NCBI GenBank assembly: GCA_035726825.1
Contig: JALNTX010000017.1
Span: forward strand, 1-64,000
From: Pseudocitrobacter sp913778145
GTDB taxonomy: Bacteria > Pseudomonadota > Gammaproteobacteria > Enterobacterales > Enterobacteriaceae
Direction: 5' to 3'
Length of the DNA: 64,000 bases
Of the stretch, positions 60,598 to 64,000 are shown piece after piece. The translations under genes were made by a program, and so were the position numbers. The notes below the pieces were generated by a model. It was not told the origin of the DNA. It made no database searches and saw only the letters and a program-made list of their open reading frames with translations. Within the stretch, counting starts at the first letter, position 1; each line of letters opens with the position of its first letter.

Positions 60598-61563
60598 GTG
60601 AACTTTCCTTCCCTGCACCACAAAACTTTGCTGTTCTGCTTTGTCAGCCTTTTAGGACTATCCTCAGCCACCGCCGCCGACTGGCCGCGCCAGGTCAGCG
60701 ACAGCCGTGGTACGATCACGCTTGAACACAAGCCAGAACGTATTGTCTCCACCAGCGTCACGCTGACCGGTTCATTGCTGGCGATTGATGCGCCAGTGAT
60801 TGCCAGCGGGGCCACCACGCCGAACAACCGTGTGGCCGACGGTCAGGGTTTCCTGCGCCAGTGGAGCGAGGTGGCGAAACAGCGCAAGCTGGCGCGCCTC
60901 TATATTGGCGAACCCAGCGCCGAAGCGGTCGCTGCACAAATGCCAGATTTAATTCTGATCAGCGCCACCGGTGGCGACTCGGCGTTAGCGCTTTACGATC
61001 AACTTTCCCCTATCGCGCCCACGCTTATCATCAACTATGACGATAAGAGCTGGCAGGAACTGCTGACGCAGCTTGGGCACATCACCGGCCAGGAAAAAGA
61101 AGCGAGCGCGCGTATTGCGAGCTTTGATAAAAAACTCGCCGAGGTGAAACAGCACATCACCCTGCCGCCACAGCCGGTGAGCGCGATGGTGTATACCGCC
61201 GCCGCGCACAGCGCCAACCTATGGACGCCGGAGTCCGCGCAGGGCAAGCTGCTGGAGCAACTGGGCTTTAAACTGGCGACGCTGCCTGAAGGGCTACACG
61301 CCAGCCAGAGTCAGGGAAAACGTCACGATATTATTCAACTTGGCGGGGAAAACCTGGCAACGGGTCTGACCGGCAAAAGCCTGTTCTTGTTCGCGGGCGA
61401 CCAGAAAGACAGCGATGCTATCTATGCCAACCCGCTGCTTTCCCATCTGCCTGCGGTACAGCAAAAGCATGTTTATGCTTTAGGCACCGAAACCTTCCGC
61501 CTGGATTACTACAGCGCGATGCTGGTGCTGGAGCGGTTGTCTGCGCTGTTCAGCGCGAAGTAA
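60598..61563 (+). CDS. fepB: ferric enterobactin periplasmic binding protein FepB
   Basis: Carries ferric enterobactin from FepA to the FepDGC importer. It begins at GTG; the 321 residues compare with 318 in E. coli. The signal peptide is about 25 residues (ATAADWPRQ around the junction). The type III solute-binding fold is shown by STSVTLTGSLLAIDAPV, EPSAEAVAAQMPDLILIS and ALGTETFRLDYYSA near the end. It is divergent from entC with the two Fur boxes between. Confidence 0.96.
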   Translation: MNFPSLHHKTLLFCFVSLLGLSSATAADWPRQVSDSRGTITLEHKPERIVSTSVTLTGSLLAIDAPVIASGATTPNNRVADGQGFLRQWSEVAKQRKLARLYIGEPSAEAVAAQMPDLILISATGGDSALALYDQLSPIAPTLIINYDDKSWQELLTQLGHITGQEKEASARIASFDKKLAEVKQHITLPPQPVSAMVYTAAAHSANLWTPESAQGKLLEQLGFKLATLPEGLHASQSQGKRHDIIQLGGENLATGLTGKSLFLFAGDQKDSDAIYANPLLSHLPAVQQKHVYALGTETFRLDYYSAMLVLERLSALFSAK

Positions 61564-61569
61564 CGTTTT

Positions 61570-61675
61570 GCCGGATGGCGGCGCGTTGCGCCTTATCCGG
61601 CATACTGACATGCGTGGGGATTACCGACCGCATCAGCACCTCGTAGGCCCGGTAAGCGCAGCGCCACCGGGCAAT
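61570..61675. repeat. REP doublet between fepB and entS
   Basis: Two inverted REP units (GCCGGATGGCGGCGCG...TTATCCGGCATAC and CGTAGGCCCGGTAAGC...CCACCGGGCAA), separated by about 40 bases, lie between the convergent ends of fepB and entS. Confidence 0.85.
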
Positions 61676-61689
61676 CGCCACGGGATGCT

Positions 61690-62931
61690 TTACCCTTCAA
61701 CAACCACCGGCTGCTGACGGAAACGCCGCAGCTCGGTCAACAGGCCTACCAGGATAACGCCGACAATCGCCAGTGCCCAACCGCTGGCGCTGGCCGACGC
61801 CACCGGCGTCAGAATGGCCCCTAATCCGCCAAGCAGCGCTGCGCCAATGGCATCGCCCGTCACGTTCTGCGCCGTCCATAAGCCGTTGATACGCCCGAGC
61901 ATTGCTTCCGGCGTTTGCGTCTGAATCAAGGTGTACTGCAACAGCGAGCTTATCGCGCTCAGCCAACCGAACAGCGCCAGACACACCACGCCCATCGCCC
62001 ACATCGGCATTAACGCGAACAGGCCAATCGCCACAAACGCCGCCACGGTAGAGAGCAGCATGATGCGCCCCGGTCGCTCATGGCGTGCCAGATTACCGCT
62101 GGTCAGTGCACCAAACGCTGCACCCAACGGGATTGCCGCATACAGCAGGCCTATCTGCGCCGCCGACATCTGCCAGTTCAACGCCAGCGCCGGATAAAGC
62201 ACGCGCACCGCACTCGCCATGGTCAGCAAACCGCCCAGCAGAGCAATGCCGCCAATCAATGGGCTGGCAAGCAAAAAGCGAAAACCCGCTACCAGCGAGG
62301 CCAGCGGATGTTCACGCTGCTGCGGCGGAGGGGGAAGCTGCGGCAGACGCAACAGGGTGAGCGTGGTAATAAAGGTGCCCAACGCCGCCAGCAGGTAGTT
62401 CCAGGAAACGCCGCCGGACGCCAGCAGCAGGCCGCCAACCATCGGTGAAATCACCGAGCCCAGACGCACCGTCAGCATGGTGATCGCCCCGGCCTGCATT
62501 AAGTTTTCACGCCCGACCAGCACCGGCGTCGCCGCCAGTAACGCCGTGACACCCAGTGAGGCAAAGAAGCCATCCCATAATCCCAGCAGATAGATGGCAA
62601 TCAGCGACGGTTCCGGCAGCAGGGCATTTAGCCACAGGCCGATAAAACCGATTCCGCAGGTGCCGCGCGCCAGCAGAATCAGCTTGCGGCGCTCGTACCG
62701 GTCGGCCAGCACGCCGCCGACCATCAGGCCGATAAACATCGCCCCGCCGGTAAGCGTGACGGATAGCCCCACCTGCCAGGTGGAATGGGTCATCATTTGG
62801 ATCTGGACCGGGACGGCAACGCCGAGCAGCCCCAGAGAAAGAATAGAGATAAATCGGGCGATAAAGACGGCACGAAAGGCCGGATGCGTTTTGAGCAGGC
62901 TAAGGTTCAGCAGCCAGGATTGTCGATTCAT
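61690..62931 (-). CDS. entS: enterobactin exporter EntS
   Basis: Major-facilitator protein that moves enterobactin across the inner membrane for TolC-dependent secretion. The start MNRQSWLLNLSLLKT gives 413 residues (416 in E. coli); the upstream open stretch of 16 codons was rejected. Twelve membrane segments are predicted, with the MFS A-motif-like GGVLADRYERRK near 66-77 and GRINGLWTAQNVTGDA in the second half. It is divergent from fepD around a Fur box. Confidence 0.95.
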   Translation of the reverse strand: MNRQSWLLNLSLLKTHPAFRAVFIARFISILSLGLLGVAVPVQIQMMTHSTWQVGLSVTLTGGAMFIGLMVGGVLADRYERRKLILLARGTCGIGFIGLWLNALLPEPSLIAIYLLGLWDGFFASLGVTALLAATPVLVGRENLMQAGAITMLTVRLGSVISPMVGGLLLASGGVSWNYLLAALGTFITTLTLLRLPQLPPPPQQREHPLASLVAGFRFLLASPLIGGIALLGGLLTMASAVRVLYPALALNWQMSAAQIGLLYAAIPLGAAFGALTSGNLARHERPGRIMLLSTVAAFVAIGLFALMPMWAMGVVCLALFGWLSAISSLLQYTLIQTQTPEAMLGRINGLWTAQNVTGDAIGAALLGGLGAILTPVASASASGWALAIVGVILVGLLTELRRFRQQPVVVEG

Positions 62932-63001
62932 TACAGCGCCTTGATGCTTTTTTTTCATACCATTTTCGTGGGCGCACATGCTAACATAAACGAATAAGAT
63001 A

Positions 63002-63020
63002 GATAACGATAATTACTATC
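63002..63020. promoter_or_regulatory. Fur box between entS and fepD
   Basis: GATAACGATAATTACTATC matches 16 of 19 positions of the Fur consensus, and a second partial box (ATCATTATC) overlaps its end. It serves the divergent entS and fepDGC promoters. Confidence 0.85.
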
Positions 63021-63043
63021 ATTATCAACTTCAGGGATGTGTT

Positions 63044-64000
63044 ATGTCGTTTTCCACTTCCGCGTTGCGCGCCGTTGCGCTACCCGGTTTGTTTTTGCTG
63101 CTACTCCTCGCAGTGACGCTCAGCTTACTTATCGGCGCAAAAGCGCTTCCGGTCTCCGTGGTTGTCGATGCCTTTAGCGGAACCTGTCAGAGTGCGGACT
63201 GCACTATCGTGCTCGATGCCCGACTTCCCCGAACGCTGGCCGGATTGCTGGTAGGCGGTGCGCTGGGCCTTGCCGGGGCGTTGATGCAAACTCTCACCCG
63301 TAACCCGCTGGCCGACCCTGGCCTGCTCGGCGTCAACGCCGGCGCCAGTTTTGCCATCGTACTGGGCGCGGCGCTGCTCGGTATCGCCTCACCGGAACAG
63401 CAACTGTTAATGGCCTTTTGCGGTGCATTTGCGGCGTCATTGATTGTGGCCTTTACCGGCAGCCAGGGCGGCGGCCAGTTGAGCCCCATTCGCCTGACAC
63501 TGGCGGGCGTCGCGCTGGCGGCAGTGCTGGAAGGCTTAACCAGCGGCATCGCCCTGCTCAACCCCGACGTTTACGATCAACTGCGCTTCTGGCAGGCCGG
63601 TTCGCTGGATATCCGCACCTTTACCACGCTAAAAGTCGTGCTGGCCCCCGTACTCATTGCCGGTATTGCGGCGCTGATGCTCAGCCGGGCGCTGAACAGC
63701 CTGAGCCTCGGCACCGACACCGCCACCGCGCTGGGCAGCAAAGTGGCGCGCACGCAAATTTTCGGCCTGCTGATCATCACCGTGCTGTGCGGCAGCGCCA
63801 CGGCGGTTGTTGGCCCGATCGCCTTTATTGGCCTGATGATGCCGCATATTTCACGCTGGCTGGTGGGTGCCGATCACCGGCGATCGCTACCGGTTACCCT
63901 GCTGGCAACCCCTTCCCTGCTGCTATTCGCCGATATTATTGGCCGTTTAATTGTGCCTGGTGAGATGCGCGTCTCGGTCGTCAGCGCCTTTATCGGCGCA
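63044..64000 (+). CDS. fepD: ferric enterobactin permease FepD (cut by window end)
   Basis: Inner-membrane permease of the FepBDGC importer, FecCD/BtuC family. The 319 codons in the window run from MSFSTSALRAVALPG to the edge; the E. coli protein has 334, so about 15 residues are missing. It is hydrophobic, with family motifs ARLPRTLAGLLVGGALGLAG near 58-77, LLGVNAGAS and GPIAFIGLMMPHISR near 262-276. It is divergent from entS. fepG and fepC are expected beyond the window. Confidence 0.95.
   Translation, partial: MSFSTSALRAVALPGLFLLLLLAVTLSLLIGAKALPVSVVVDAFSGTCQSADCTIVLDARLPRTLAGLLVGGALGLAGALMQTLTRNPLADPGLLGVNAGASFAIVLGAALLGIASPEQQLLMAFCGAFAASLIVAFTGSQGGGQLSPIRLTLAGVALAAVLEGLTSGIALLNPDVYDQLRFWQAGSLDIRTFTTLKVVLAPVLIAGIAALMLSRALNSLSLGTDTATALGSKVARTQIFGLLIITVLCGSATAVVGPIAFIGLMMPHISRWLVGADHRRSLPVTLLATPSLLLFADIIGRLIVPGEMRVSVVSAFIGA

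Overview
This window is chromosomal DNA from a member of the Enterobacteriaceae. Gene order from ubiF to fepD follows the 14-15 minute region of Escherichia coli K-12 almost gene for gene, and the proteins match the E. coli families closely in length and catalytic residues. A cobD-cobC pair next to nadD, a full-length ybeM, and REP palindromes of two types point to the Citrobacter / Enterobacter / Salmonella side of the family. I cannot name the species from the sequence alone.

Layout. 1-127: tail of an IS3-family element cut by the window edge. 0.2-7.2 kb: ubiF, miaB and the ybeZ-ybeY-corC-lnt operon. 7.2-7.9 kb: a REP-type palindrome expanded into a tandem 60-bp array, then a sigma-54 type promoter with NtrC-like sites. 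7.9-12.1 kb: the gltIJKL glutamate/aspartate ABC transporter, with the SroC sRNA between gltI and gltJ, then rihA. 12.2-17.8 kb: ybeL, then leuS-lptE-holA-nadD. 17.7-19.5 kb: cobalamin genes cobD and cobC. 19.8-29.6 kb: rsfS-rlmH-mrdA-mrdB-rlpA, dacA, ybeD, lipB, ybeF and lipA (ribosome silencing, cell elongation, lipoate). 29.8-32.4 kb: tatE, ybeM, crcB, cspE, pagP.

32.5-39.2 kb: a five-gene copper/silver efflux operon on the minus strand. It encodes a Cys/His/Met-rich exported protein, a CusF-like chaperone, a TolC-family channel, a CusB-like adaptor with a second CusF domain fused to its C-terminus, and a CusA pump. It lies between pagP and dcuC, where E. coli K-12 has no such genes. 39.5-47.6 kb: dcuC, rna, rnk, uspG, ahpF, ahpC, dsbG, ybdO; the citrate-lyase cluster that E. 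coli has between dcuC and rna is absent. 47.7-53 kb: ybdN-ybdM (IbrA/IbrB-like), ybdL and hcxA flanking a MetJ operator, a RelE/Xre toxin-antitoxin pair with a perfect palindromic operator, and ybdD. 53.1-64 kb: cstA, then the enterobactin locus entH-A-B-E-C, fepB, entS and fepD (cut by the window end), with three Fur boxes.

The points most worth following up are the tandem amplification inside a REP doublet, the copper operon with its two CusF domains, its CopL-like lead gene and no regulator in the window, the conserved but functionally open ybdNM pair, and the accessory toxin-antitoxin module. The rest is well-known core genome.
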